Shown: positions 54,111-63,175 of the stretch, piece by piece
Numbering within the stretch: the stretch's first letter is position 1
Layout: every line of letters starts with the position of its first letter
Origin: Shewanella metallivivens
Lineage (GTDB): Bacteria > Pseudomonadota > Gammaproteobacteria > Enterobacterales > Shewanellaceae
Assembly (NCBI RefSeq): GCF_028750675.1
Contig: NZ_JAQQPZ010000015.1
Span: 107,767 to 171,766, forward strand
Reading direction: 5' to 3'
DNA: 64,000 nt
Made by a program: the position numbers and the translations under genes
Notes under the pieces: model-generated
Told to the model about the DNA's origin: nothing
The model's database searches: none
Seen by the model: the letters and a program-made list of their open reading frames with translations, nothing else

Positions 54111-54373
54111 TACCATTCCGTGTTAGTAAGTGATCTCTCAGCGAGAATTTAAAAGGGCTTAAACAAGGCGAATGACTGAATGAATAGTTATTCTCTTTCG
54201 AAGTCATGCAACGCAGTATAAGCCCTTTTAAAACTCGCCTAAAAGGAATGCCCCAGCCGCTTTTGCTTTACGTTCTCGCTATTTGAAAGGGAACAACCAT
54301 GACTACATAGCGACGCCTTAATCAAAAACCGCTGGACGCATTCTGAGTGGTCACTTATTAATGCGCAATGGTA
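54111..54373 (+). mobile_element. MITE-like element, copy 2
   Basis: A 263-bp copy starting TACCATTCCG right after the TAA stop of the peptidase gene and ending CAATGGTA. Long internal inverted arms (about 54141-54162 with 54218-54237, including TTTAAAAGGGCTTA) would fold into a large hairpin in RNA. It is closely similar to copy 3. No transposase gene is inside. Confidence 0.88.
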
Positions 54374-54404
54374 TAATGATAAACTAATCGCTAATAGCGG
54401 ACAT

Positions 54405-54436
54405 AAAAAAACCAGGTTAATCACCTGGTTTTTTAT
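54405..54436. terminator. terminator between the MITE and arcA
   Basis: AAAAAACCAGGT-TAATC-ACCTGGTTTTTT works on both strands and ends arcA transcripts. Confidence 0.92.
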
Positions 54437-54452
54437 TGGGTAACCGCCAAGA

Positions 54453-55169
54453 TTAGTCTTCTAGGTCACCACAAAAACGATAGCCTTCACCGTGGATAGT
54501 GGCGATGATTTCTGGCGTATCAGCTAAGCTTTCAAAATGCTTACGGATACGACGAATTGTGACGTCAACGGTACGATCATGCGGCTTTAACTCACGGCCA
54601 GTCATTTTTAATAATAAATCAGCACGAGTTAAAATCTTACCTGGGTTTTCAACAAAGTGAAGCATCGCACGGAACTCACTGCGTGGCAGCTTATAAGACT
54701 CACCTTGTGGATTAACTAAAGAACGGCTGTTTATTTCTAAACTCCAGCCATTGAAACGGTAATATTCAACTGAGCCTTTTTCTTCGCTTTCAGCGACAGC
54801 ACTGTTAACACGCGTTAATAGGTTACGCGCACGGATTGTTAATTCACGTGGATTGAACGGCTTAGTGATGTAGTCATCAGCGCCAATTTCAAGGCCAAGA
54901 ATTTTATCAACTTCGTTATCGCGTCCTGTTAAGAAAATAAGACCGATGTTATTGATTTCACGTAATTCGCGAGCAAGTAATAACCCATTTTTACCGGGTA
55001 AGTTAATGTCCATCACCACGAGGTTAATCTTGTTATCTTGCATCGCTTTGTGCATTTCTGCGCCGTCGTTAGCTTCTGTAACGACATAGCCTTCGGCTTC
55101 AAAAATACTGCGTAATGTATTACGGGTTACTGCTTCGTCTTCAACAATCAGAATGTGCGGGTTTTGCAT
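54453..55169 (-). CDS. arcA: aerobic respiration control response regulator ArcA
   Basis: An OmpR-type response regulator of 238 residues, equal in length to E. coli ArcA. The receiver domain has ILIVEDEAVTRNTL, phospho-acceptor Asp in LVVMDINLPGKNG (about residue 54) and Lys in YITKPFNPREL. The winged-helix output domain ends VTIRRIRKHFE...ATIHGEGYRFCG. It governs the aerobic/anaerobic switch; Shewanella uses a split ArcS/HptA sensor route, and no sensor kinase is adjacent here. The long upstream region (about 690 bp) suggests complex control. Confidence 0.97.
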   Translation of the reverse strand: MQNPHILIVEDEAVTRNTLRSIFEAEGYVVTEANDGAEMHKAMQDNKINLVVMDINLPGKNGLLLARELREINNIGLIFLTGRDNEVDKILGLEIGADDYITKPFNPRELTIRARNLLTRVNSAVAESEEKGSVEYYRFNGWSLEINSRSLVNPQGESYKLPRSEFRAMLHFVENPGKILTRADLLLKMTGRELKPHDRTVDVTIRRIRKHFESLADTPEIIATIHGEGYRFCGDLED

Positions 55170-55861
55170 GATATATACCTAATTTAATAAAATTCGACTC
55201 TAGCGTTTCGCTGCTAGTAAGTTGTAATCGCGTATTAATTAACGCCGATACTCCAGTATTTTTTTGGTGTTTATCTATGTCTGCCCTGAATAAAACACTC
55301 TTATTAACTCGTATGATGTAACGCTATGCATGGTTACTGAGTTGTCTCGCGTATAGTCAATCTCATTACGCCAATGCAAAATGCATGTTAGTGATAGTGC
55401 ATAATGAGTTAAATTTTTTGCCAACTGGCTTACTACTATGAATACGATTTAAGAAGATAGTTCCATTTGTTGTAAACTTAATTTAATCGTATTGCTGTTT
55501 TAATCATTAGTTTATTAAATGTAGAACATAAAACGTTCCGGTGTAAACTAAGCACATCAACGTAGTTAATTTCCAGTAAACGCGTTTAAAACACCGTAAT
55601 GTAAAAGGTGATTCAAGCTAGTGTTACTGGCTTATCTAAGCGATTTAACAGCTGGTATGTATTATTGTACTCGTTTTAGGCATTTGTTAACAAATTAAAT
55701 GTTAAAAAATTAATATAACTGTCATGCATATGAAAGATTTGTCACGTAATGTACTGATTGTAAAATAATTTTAAATATCATACTTGTGATTTATGTCACA
55801 ACCTTTAAGAATCTACAAGGCTCTGCTAAACTAAATTTGGCTTAATTGACGAATTAATATT
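55170..55861. other. long intergenic region upstream of arcA
   Basis: About 690 bp of AT-rich sequence between divergent genes. It includes GCAAAATGCATGTTAGTGATAGTGCATAATGAG (words repeated around GCAT) and, at the right end, a perfect CRP box for the DUF3293 gene. I find no ORF with a ribosome site and no terminator-bounded transcript that would mark a small RNA, although the length leaves room for one. Confidence 0.5.
55785..55800 (+). promoter_or_regulatory. perfect CRP box upstream of the DUF3293 gene
   Basis: TGTGATTTATGTCACA fits TGTGA-N6-TCACA exactly. An extended -10 (TGCTAAACT, 55824-55832) lies downstream at nearly class II spacing, so cAMP-CRP activation is likely. Confidence 0.75.
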
Positions 55862-56302
55862 ATGGAAAATGTTATCGATACATTGTGGCATGAATACCAA
55901 CGCACTCATTTTTTGCTGACTCAACGCCTTTCACATCAATACCCATTTGCTATTGTTACTGCTCATAATCCCCGCGGTTTATTGCTTAATCCTTCACAAA
56001 ACCGTTTGCTTGATCGCCAGCTTCAATCCAAAATCCAACAATATAAAAGCCCTTACCGTTCATTAATCGGCGCTGCACCTGACCTCTCTCACATGGAGAA
56101 AAGTTGGGCTGTTTTTATTAATAAAGAACAAGCACTTGAGCTCGGTAGAGAGTTTAATCAGCACGCTATTTATTATGTTAACCAAGGGCAGTTATCTTTG
56201 CTTGCTTGTGTTGATTCGGCAATGCCTGAGACAGAAATGGGGATTTTTAATCATAGGTTACGATTAGTCAGTGAGTTACCAGAAATTGGTGCTTATATTT
56301 AA
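55862..56302 (+). CDS. DUF3293 protein
   Basis: A 146-residue soluble protein. The segment YPFAIVTAHNPRG and the later APDLSHMEKSWAV and KEQALELGREFNQHAIYYV are what I recall for DUF3293. It has no signal peptide or membrane helix, and its function is unknown. It is monocistronic with a perfect CRP box and an extended -10 upstream, so it is probably expressed under carbon or electron-acceptor limitation. Confidence 0.85.
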   Translation: MENVIDTLWHEYQRTHFLLTQRLSHQYPFAIVTAHNPRGLLLNPSQNRLLDRQLQSKIQQYKSPYRSLIGAAPDLSHMEKSWAVFINKEQALELGREFNQHAIYYVNQGQLSLLACVDSAMPETEMGIFNHRLRLVSELPEIGAYI

Positions 56303-56540
56303 TCATTACTCAGCATTAAGGCATTAATAAGAGTAAACTGACTATTGTATTATTTTTAGGTTCAATAATTGTTTATTGTCTCTTATTGATGGGTTTTTGG
56401 GGTTTTTATCGAGTTTTTGGCAGATTTTTCGCTACAAAAAACAATCTTGCCTCGGATAGGCAAATTCTGGGCAACGAGTCGATATTGTTTGAATTAAGAT
56501 GAATATATTTAAAATAGTGTATTTTTACTACGATTGTTGA

Positions 56541-56570
56541 TTGACTTATCAGTAGGTTTGTTGCTATTTT
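56541..56570 (+). promoter_or_regulatory. promoter of the lysine-riboswitch leader
   Basis: -35 TTGACT (56541-56546), 18-bp spacer, extended -10 TGCTATTTT (-10 hexamer 56565-56570). Transcription would begin just before a CCTCC-TTCG-GGAGG hairpin (56578-56591). Within the 56303-56897 gap, nothing else is seen between the DUF3293 stop and this site. Confidence 0.6.
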
Positions 56571-56591
56571 TCAGGTCCCTCCTTCGGGAGG

Positions 56592-56761
56592 CACAGAAGA
56601 GGAGCGTTAACTAGGTAGTAAGTTTGAGGATGCCAGTCCGATGACAGCTTATGATGGAGATTAACGCCGAGGTATCACATTGTGCGGCACACATTGATAT
56701 CGGTCGATTAGGCTGAATCCTAACGATTGTCACCTGTTTTTTTGGTGGAGAGCTTCTGGTG
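56592..56761 (+). ncRNA. lysine riboswitch (L box)
   Basis: The leader matches the E. coli lysC riboswitch closely: AGAAGAGGAGCG at the P1/P2 junction, TGAGGATGCCAGTCCGATGA, TTAACGCCGAGGTATC, GGCTGAATCCTAACGATTGT and GTCACC near the end. P1 is closed by CACAGAAG with CTTCTGGTG. When lysine binds, expression of lysC and the following gene should fall. The downstream platform includes a GGTGC/GCACC hairpin (56787-56805) and a GCTC-CGAAC/GTTCGGAGC hairpin (about 56808-56834); which of these hides the ribosome site or stops transcription is not clear. Confidence 0.95.
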
Positions 56762-56897
56762 ATGATTGCTGTTTCCCTTCTTTAAGGGTGCGTTATCTTA
56801 GCACCAGGCTCTTCGAACGTAGTGTGTTCGGAGCGTATATCATGTTAGTAAATCACATCTTTTTTTATTGTCTTTCGCCAATTGCGGAGGCATCTCT

Positions 56898-58277
56898 ATG
56901 AGCTTAGTACCTCAAGACACTCACCCTGAGTTAGTGGTCGCCAAATTTGGTGGAACGTCAGTTGCTGATTATGCATCGATGAGTCGTTGTGCTGACATTG
57001 TTTTAGCCAATCCTGCTACCCGTTTAGTTGTGGTCAGCGCTTCAAGTGGCGTGACCAATTTACTGGTAGAGTTAACTCAAGCGAATGTGAATGACGAGCG
57101 ACGTTTAGTGCTATTGAAGCAAATTGCGCAAATTCAATATGCGATTTTAGATGAGTTAGGTCGTCCGCAAGATGTTGCTGCGAATATTGATAGAATTCTC
57201 AGTCGTATGTCAGTGTTAAGTGAGTCGTTAGAACTTGATCGCAGCAAAGCTATTATGGACGAGTTGCTCTCTACCGGTGAGCAATGTTCATCGATTTTAT
57301 TTTCTGCAGTTATCCGCGAAAAAGGCACTGCGTCAGATCATTTTGATGTGCGCCAAGTTCTTCGTACTGACAGTCATTTTGGTCGTGCTGAGCCACATAT
57401 TGAAGCGATAGCTACATTGGCGGGAGATTTTTTAAAACCGCTACTTGCTAATTATGTCATTGTGACACAAGGGTTTATTGGTGCAGACCAGGATGGCCGT
57501 ACGACAACGCTTGGGCGTGGTGGTAGCGACTACTCAGCAGCGTTGCTTGCAGAAGCATTGAATGCCACAGCTGTAGAGATTTGGACTGACGTTGCAGGCA
57601 TCTATACTACCGATCCAAGACTGGCCCCTAACGCGCGCCCAATTGCCGAAATTAGTTTTAACGAAGCAGCAGAAATGGCGACTTTTGGCGCTAAAGTGTT
57701 GCATCCTGCAACCATTTTACCTGCGGTAAGGCAAAAAATTCAGGTGTTTGTAGGCTCAAGTAAAGCCCCTGAAATGGGCGGGACTTGGATCCGTCATCAA
57801 GTTGAAGACACCCCCGTTTTTCGTGCTGTTGCCCTGCGTCGCGATCAAACATTGCTTAACCTTCACAGCTTACAAATGCTCCATGCTCAAGGCTTTTTAG
57901 CTGAAACCTTTGCCACACTAGCACGTCATAAAATATCAGTTGATTTAATCACGACATCAGAAGTTAACGTATCGCTGACTTTAGATAAAACCGGTTCAGA
58001 TTCAAGTGGCCAAGGCTTATTGAGTGAGTCATTACTGCAAGAACTGTCTCAACATTGTCGCGTACGTGTTGAAGATAACTTAGCCCTTATTGCGATTATT
58101 GGTAATCGTATTGCATCTACCGCAGGTATTTGCAGTCGGGTATTTAAAGTACTTGAAAACCACAACGTACGCATGATTTGCCAAGGTGCCAGCCCACATA
58201 ATTTATGTGTTTTAGTGTCTGAGTCAGAAGCTCCGCAAGTGGTGAATGCTTTGCATGAAAACCTGTTTGAGTCGTAA
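56898..58277 (+). CDS. lysC: lysine-sensitive aspartokinase III
   Basis: Phosphorylates aspartate, the first step towards lysine, threonine and methionine. 459 residues, against 449 in E. coli LysC. GGAGG lies 7 nt before the ATG at 56898, so this start is preferred over 56868. The kinase domain has VVAKFGGTSVADYASMSRCA, GFIGADQDGRTTTLGRGGSD and EMATFGAKVLHPAT. The ACT domains hold VDLITTSEVNVSLTLD, the lysine feedback site. A lysine riboswitch controls it. The next gene starts 3 bp after the stop. Confidence 0.96.
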   Translation: MSLVPQDTHPELVVAKFGGTSVADYASMSRCADIVLANPATRLVVVSASSGVTNLLVELTQANVNDERRLVLLKQIAQIQYAILDELGRPQDVAANIDRILSRMSVLSESLELDRSKAIMDELLSTGEQCSSILFSAVIREKGTASDHFDVRQVLRTDSHFGRAEPHIEAIATLAGDFLKPLLANYVIVTQGFIGADQDGRTTTLGRGGSDYSAALLAEALNATAVEIWTDVAGIYTTDPRLAPNARPIAEISFNEAAEMATFGAKVLHPATILPAVRQKIQVFVGSSKAPEMGGTWIRHQVEDTPVFRAVALRRDQTLLNLHSLQMLHAQGFLAETFATLARHKISVDLITTSEVNVSLTLDKTGSDSSGQGLLSESLLQELSQHCRVRVEDNLALIAIIGNRIASTAGICSRVFKVLENHNVRMICQGASPHNLCVLVSESEAPQVVNALHENLFES

Positions 58278-58280
58278 TTG

Positions 58281-59429
58281 ATGAGTAAAGTAACACAGTC
58301 CAATATTCAAGTAGGTGAGCTTGCCACGGGGCAAGCTCTCACCATTCCGCTTTATGATATTCAAGGCACTGATAGTGCGGCACCAAGCGTGTATATTCAG
58401 GCCAATGTACATGGCGCAGAGGTGCAAGGTAACGCAGTGATTTATCAGCTGATGAACTTGCTCGAAGGCTATGATGTCCTTGGTGATATTCGCTTTGCTC
58501 CTTTGGCTAATCCACTGGGGATTAATCAAAAAAGTGGCGAATTTACCTTAGGACGATTTGATCCGATCACTGGGGTGAATTGGAACCGTGAATACTTTGA
58601 CCACAATATTGACTTAGCCACCTGGTATGCCGAGCATCAACACTTAACAAATGATGCATTGTTTCAAGCATACCGAGCGACATTAATCGACTCGTGTCAG
58701 GCAAGGCTTAATCAAGCATTTGGGGTGACAACCGGTCACCGACTCGCCGTAAGCTTACAAGCCATGGCGCATAAAGCTGATATTGTACTGGATTTGCATA
58801 CCGGGCCTAAGTCATGTAAGCATTTGTATTGCCCAGAATATGACATTGATGCTGCGCGTTTTTTCTCTATTCCTTACACCTTAGTTATACCTAATAGCTT
58901 TGGCGGTGCAATGGACGAGGCGGCATTTTGTCCTTGGTGGCAATTGACTGATTTTGCGGCAAAGCATGGGCGCGAATTTGCTGTGCCAGTGTCAGCCTTT
59001 ACACTAGAACTGGCGAGCCAAGAGCGGATTGATTTAGCTGATGCATTAGTCGATGCAAAAGGCATTTTGGCCTATTTAAGTCACCGAGGTGTGATCCGTG
59101 AAAAGGTCGAGCCAGCTGATATGGCGCGCTTTGGTTGTTATTTGAAAGATTATAAAAAGTTTCATGCCCCTAAAGCCGGGTTAATTGAATATTGTGCAGC
59201 GGTAGGGCAACCACTCGGTGCCGGTCAAGCATTAGTGAATATATTGCGTATGGACTTATATGACACAGACGAAGCGCAACAAGTGATTAGCTTACCAATG
59301 GATTGTGTGCCTATTTTGCATTTTGCCTCGGCATCTGTGCACCAAGGCACTGAGTTGTATAAAGTCATGACCAATGTGTTTAGATTATACCATTCCGCGT
59401 TAGCAAGTGATCTCTCAGCGAGAATTTAA
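58281..59429 (+). CDS. succinylglutamate desuccinylase/aspartoacylase-family protein with a MITE-derived C-terminus
   Basis: A zinc carboxypeptidase-fold deacylase of about 382 residues. Zinc ligands are visible in NVHGAEVQGN (His44, Glu47) and DLHTGP (His173); the catalytic Glu is in FTLELASQE. The gene starts 3 bp after lysC and shares its riboswitch, so it may remove an acyl group from an amino acid or a lysine-pathway intermediate; that is inference. The last 13 residues (YHSALASDLSARI) are read from a MITE that begins at 59388, replacing the native end. The catalytic core is complete, so activity may be kept. Confidence 0.88.
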   Translation: MSKVTQSNIQVGELATGQALTIPLYDIQGTDSAAPSVYIQANVHGAEVQGNAVIYQLMNLLEGYDVLGDIRFAPLANPLGINQKSGEFTLGRFDPITGVNWNREYFDHNIDLATWYAEHQHLTNDALFQAYRATLIDSCQARLNQAFGVTTGHRLAVSLQAMAHKADIVLDLHTGPKSCKHLYCPEYDIDAARFFSIPYTLVIPNSFGGAMDEAAFCPWWQLTDFAAKHGREFAVPVSAFTLELASQERIDLADALVDAKGILAYLSHRGVIREKVEPADMARFGCYLKDYKKFHAPKAGLIEYCAAVGQPLGAGQALVNILRMDLYDTDEAQQVISLPMDCVPILHFASASVHQGTELYKVMTNVFRLYHSALASDLSARI

Positions 59430-59650
59430 AAGGGCTTAAACAAGGCGAATGACTGAATGAATAGCTATTCTCTTTCGAAGTCATGCAACGCAGTATAAGC
59501 CCTTTTAAAATTCGCCTGAAAGGAATGCCCCAGCCGCTTTTGCCTTACGTTCTCGCTAATTGAAAGGGAACAACCATTACTGCATAGCGACGCCTTAATC
59601 AAAAACCGCTGGACGCATTCTGAGTGGTCACTTATTAATGCGGAATGGTA
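59388..59650 (+). mobile_element. MITE-like element, copy 3, inserted in a gene end
   Basis: A 263-bp copy with TACCATTCCGC at the left and GCGGAATGGTA at the right. The 24-bp terminal repeats differ at only a few positions. It overlaps the last 42 bp of the aspartoacylase-like gene and supplies its stop codon. The internal 14-bp inverted arms are present as in the other copies. Confidence 0.9.
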
Positions 59651-59668
59651 TTATAGACGAGCCCAATA

Positions 59669-59699
59669 AAAAAACGCCTGCAATTTAGCAGGCGTTTTT
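59669..59699. terminator. bidirectional terminator
   Basis: AAAAACGCCTGC-AATTTA-GCAGGCGTTTTT lies just after the MITE and before the convergent M50 gene. Confidence 0.93.
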
Positions 59700-59725
59700 A
59701 TGTGTGATGGCATGCGAATATGAGC

Positions 59726-60856
59726 TTAACTGCCCAAGATCTGCAGCGGGATCGCTAACATGTCATCACCAGAACTTGCAAAGTACCAAATAATCCCGAC
59801 CAAGCAGGCTACGGTTAATAAATACCACACAGTTGAGAAAATTTGTCCGTATCGGTCAAGCGGTAGTAAGTGGCTTTGATGGCGACCGCGCCATTCAAAG
59901 ACGATTTCAACACTACCAATCAGCAATAAAAATCCGAGTAAAGCAAGACCTAGGCTGTAGCTGATAAACACACCTGCAGCGGCACCTAAAATACAGGCGA
60001 TTAGGCCAACCATACTGTTCATTGAAAAACTGATACTCTTTAAAATGTGCCCACCATCGAGTGGTAGAATCGGCAATAAATTAAACAGGTTGAGTAGCGC
60101 GTTAAAGCTTGCAAGGCCGGCAAAAAAGATATTGCCGGTGATCCAGTACAGACCTAAGCTGATGATAGATAAAATCAGTCCAAATGTGGGCCCCATAATG
60201 GAGATATAGACATCTTGCCAACGCGTGTTAATCCGTTCATCGCTCAAGGCCAAGCCGCCCACAAAGGGGATGAGATAAATGCCTTTGGTCTTCATACCAA
60301 AGTGTTTCATCGCTCTAATATGGCCATATTCATGGAAAACTAAACAGCCGATAAGTGCTAAGGCAAACTCTAACGAAAATAACCATGAGTATGCGGCAAC
60401 GCTGGCACCTGCAAACAACACTTTAATGACTTTAGCACTTTTAAGCAGTTTAAAGCCTAGCGAGGCTAAGCCGACAATACTGAGTTTTTGCGTTTTCGCG
60501 ACAGGGACTTCCGGTGTTTGTTTTTCAATGTCTGAGACAGTGCGTTGACCTTGAGTGACCTGCTCATCATCAATAAGTAAACAATAGTCGAGCTGAAAAG
60601 GTTGCCAGTTAACGTCTATTTCTAGCCGCACTGGAATCGCTTTGGTATGGCTAGCAATATTATCGTTAGTCATATTGTTATCAGGTGTAACAAACTGTTG
60701 GGTGAGTTCAAATGAGTGAATATGGAAAGCTTGGTCGCTTGCACTGGCTGACTTTTGTGACACCAGTTGGTTGTCCCAATAAAGTTGCTGCCAACCGGCA
60801 ATTGAGCCTTCTAGTCGCAAACGTTTACCAAGACATTCAATATTAAGTAATTCCAT
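59726..60856 (-). CDS. site-2-protease-type membrane metallopeptidase (M50)
   Basis: A 376-residue protein with an N-terminal soluble domain (about 1-130) and five to six membrane helices. The zinc motif HEYGH lies near residue 175 and the second metal motif NLLPILPLDGGHIL near 262-275. No PDZ domain is visible, so it belongs to the minimal M50 proteases rather than RseP. The N-terminal domain (GSIAGWQQLYWDNQLVSQKS) is of a kind seen in uncharacterised membrane proteins. Substrates are unknown. Confidence 0.9.
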   Translation of the reverse strand: MELLNIECLGKRLRLEGSIAGWQQLYWDNQLVSQKSASASDQAFHIHSFELTQQFVTPDNNMTNDNIASHTKAIPVRLEIDVNWQPFQLDYCLLIDDEQVTQGQRTVSDIEKQTPEVPVAKTQKLSIVGLASLGFKLLKSAKVIKVLFAGASVAAYSWLFSLEFALALIGCLVFHEYGHIRAMKHFGMKTKGIYLIPFVGGLALSDERINTRWQDVYISIMGPTFGLILSIISLGLYWITGNIFFAGLASFNALLNLFNLLPILPLDGGHILKSISFSMNSMVGLIACILGAAAGVFISYSLGLALLGFLLLIGSVEIVFEWRGRHQSHLLPLDRYGQIFSTVWYLLTVACLVGIIWYFASSGDDMLAIPLQILGS

Positions 60857-60945
60857 TAAGGATTCTCAGAGCTTATAGACGGTGAGTATGCGGGCATTTT
60901 GCCAGAGCGCTGTTTGATGCTCAATGGGGAAGGCGGTTTTATTGG

Positions 60946-61329
60946 TTAATAAAGCTGTTCTAACTCAGCGACAGTGGCGATACCTTGTTCAATTGTGGCA
61001 AATACGATTTTAGCACTGCAGCAATGCCCCTGAAATTGGCCGTATTGACGCACTAAAGGCAGCAGTTGCAATACACTTATCCGTTGAGGTTGTTTAACAA
61101 GTTCTGGGAGTTGTGCCACACAGTTGTCGATGGACGTCTGTTTAGTGGGTGGTTTTTGTATGCGGTAAATATGACCGCTACTGTCGATGAGCTTATCTTG
61201 TAAACACACAGTATCTTGGTTGGCACATATAAAGCTTAACCAATCTTGATGGTTGGCCAAATACATTAACTCATCATCTTGATCAAACTTCAAAATAGCT
61301 GGCCAATGTATTTGCGGCATAATGAGCAA
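60946..61329 (-). CDS. DUF4144 protein
   Basis: A 127-residue soluble protein. MPQIHWPAILKFDQDDELMY and the central FICANQDTVCLQDKLIDSSG fit the small DUF4144 family as I recall it. There is no signal peptide or membrane segment. The ATG at 61320 (second Met) is an alternative start. It lies between fapA and the M50 gene on the same strand. Function unknown. Confidence 0.75.
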   Translation of the reverse strand: MLIMPQIHWPAILKFDQDDELMYLANHQDWLSFICANQDTVCLQDKLIDSSGHIYRIQKPPTKQTSIDNCVAQLPELVKQPQRISVLQLLPLVRQYGQFQGHCCSAKIVFATIEQGIATVAELEQLY

Positions 61330-61367
61330 TAACCTCAGTAGGGGGTGTTTATGCGTTACACAGTGAA

Positions 61368-63035
61368 TTAACGGTTATTGTAATCGTATGATATCTCATG
61401 ATTGATGTTTTTCACCACACAGGGCCCGTGTTCTCGTTGAGTACGATTAAAAGCATTGCCAATGTGGATTTCAACGTTGGTGAAAATATGCTTTTCTGCT
61501 TTGATAAAGTAATTGTCATAGTAATTTTCAACTTCGGTGAGTTGTTGAGTATATTCAACTTCCTCTTTAGCTTGCTCGGCCGTCATTTGATGCTTTTGAT
61601 CTAACATCATTTTCACTTGTTCAATCATGCCTGCATCGTTTTGCCATTCGGCTTTTGGCGGTAGTTTACGTAATCTTGCTTCGAGCTCAAGACCGGCCAC
61701 GACCATGGCTTTGATGCTGCCATCTAACTCTTTTAGTTGTTGCTTAAATTCGTCTTGATGCATAGCGCAATAGAGTACTGTTTTAGTACTTGCGGTGGCA
61801 CCAAAGGCAATGGCTCTTATCCCTTTATTGGCGGTAGTGACGCCGCCGACAATGTCACCACGCCGACATTGGGTATCACAGACGGTAATGAAGCCATTGG
61901 AGGTTGAATGACTGTGCAGTAATTGCTTGGTGACTAAAATGTCGCCTTGCGCTTCTAAATGTGAGTATTGGACAAATTGAGCGCATATTTGGCCACTGGC
62001 TTTAATTTTAGTGCTGAGCTCTTGCTCTTTAATTAAACGGCCAATGACGCCTTTACTCACAATCACATCACCTTGGGCTTCAATACTGGCTGATTCGACA
62101 AAGCCCATAACGGTCACATCACCACTGGCTTTTACTTCCATGCCTTCGTGTACGTCACCGGTAATTAAAATACTGCCTTTGAAATTGACGTGGCCATAGC
62201 GCACATCAACATCTTTAATTTGTAGCATGTCATCAACTTGCATCCCTTTACGGTTTTCTACCGGCTGCCCAGATAAGGTTGCAATCAGTTTGTTAGGATC
62301 TTTAGGATGTATGCTGGTACCTGTTCCTGGCTCCATAGGCTTATCTTTACCCGGTATTTGCTGCAGTACATCACCATGAACATTAAAACCTGGTGTGCCT
62401 ATCGTCGCAGGGGTCTTTACCATTAATACATCATTGGGCTTTACGGTAATAAGAGCGCCTAAATTTCGCATGTCTACTGAGCCATCCTCACGTTCTTGAG
62501 GTTGCAGTAGTCGCTCACGGGCGAGGGCCACTTTACGGGTTAATATGGCATTTTCGCCATTTACTGCAGGTTTTCCATTAGCAATAATTCCTTCGCAACT
62601 TTCGCCCGGAGGGAGTATAGACAAACGCTGTATGAGAGCCATGATCCTTGGCTTGCTTAGGCCCATTTTTATTTTCTTACTTTTTAGTGTCGTCAGAATA
62701 TCTGGTAGGCTGACGTCTTTACCGCCCCAAGCTGAGGTGATTGTCATGCTAGCTTGCATTTTATCTTCACTGACGTCGATAATGACCGAACCATCCTTAC
62801 GTTCGGCAATGACAAAAAAAAGTTCATGATCACCCGTTTTTTGGCCACAAAGTGTATTGATTTCAGTAACGGCTTTATTAATGGCGGGAGAGATGGGGCA
62901 TAACATGACAAAATCGGGCTGGTTCAGTATCGGAGTGATATCTTCAACGGACAACGGCCCGTGTGTATTGGGGACCACACGTAATTCTACTTTGCTCTTA
63001 TCTGCGCTTAATGCGGCTACTGAGGGCTCTAACAT
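61368..63035 (-). CDS. FapA-type DUF342 protein
   Basis: A 555-residue cytoplasmic polymer-forming protein. The central right-handed beta-helix repeats are visible (GSILITGDVHEGMEVKASGD, then VMGFVESASIEAQGD and VIGRLIKEQEL). The C-terminus is helical (about 440-555). DUF342 proteins such as FapA of Vibrio affect flagellar assembly or membrane association of other factors. No flagellar genes are adjacent. The promoter lies in the 63036-63175 gap on the minus strand. Confidence 0.88.
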   Translation of the reverse strand: MLEPSVAALSADKSKVELRVVPNTHGPLSVEDITPILNQPDFVMLCPISPAINKAVTEINTLCGQKTGDHELFFVIAERKDGSVIIDVSEDKMQASMTITSAWGGKDVSLPDILTTLKSKKIKMGLSKPRIMALIQRLSILPPGESCEGIIANGKPAVNGENAILTRKVALARERLLQPQEREDGSVDMRNLGALITVKPNDVLMVKTPATIGTPGFNVHGDVLQQIPGKDKPMEPGTGTSIHPKDPNKLIATLSGQPVENRKGMQVDDMLQIKDVDVRYGHVNFKGSILITGDVHEGMEVKASGDVTVMGFVESASIEAQGDVIVSKGVIGRLIKEQELSTKIKASGQICAQFVQYSHLEAQGDILVTKQLLHSHSTSNGFITVCDTQCRRGDIVGGVTTANKGIRAIAFGATASTKTVLYCAMHQDEFKQQLKELDGSIKAMVVAGLELEARLRKLPPKAEWQNDAGMIEQVKMMLDQKHQMTAEQAKEEVEYTQQLTEVENYYDNYFIKAEKHIFTNVEIHIGNAFNRTQREHGPCVVKNINHEISYDYNNR

Positions 63036-63175
63036 AACATCCTTTGTCTTTTGTTTTTATTTCAGCTCAATTTAAGGAAGCATAGAGTAACAATCGGAAT
63101 AAAGAAAAAATGTGAGTCACTTTGCTTTGTTCAATTTAGCTGATATCGAAATCCATTTCCAGCACTAAACACGTA

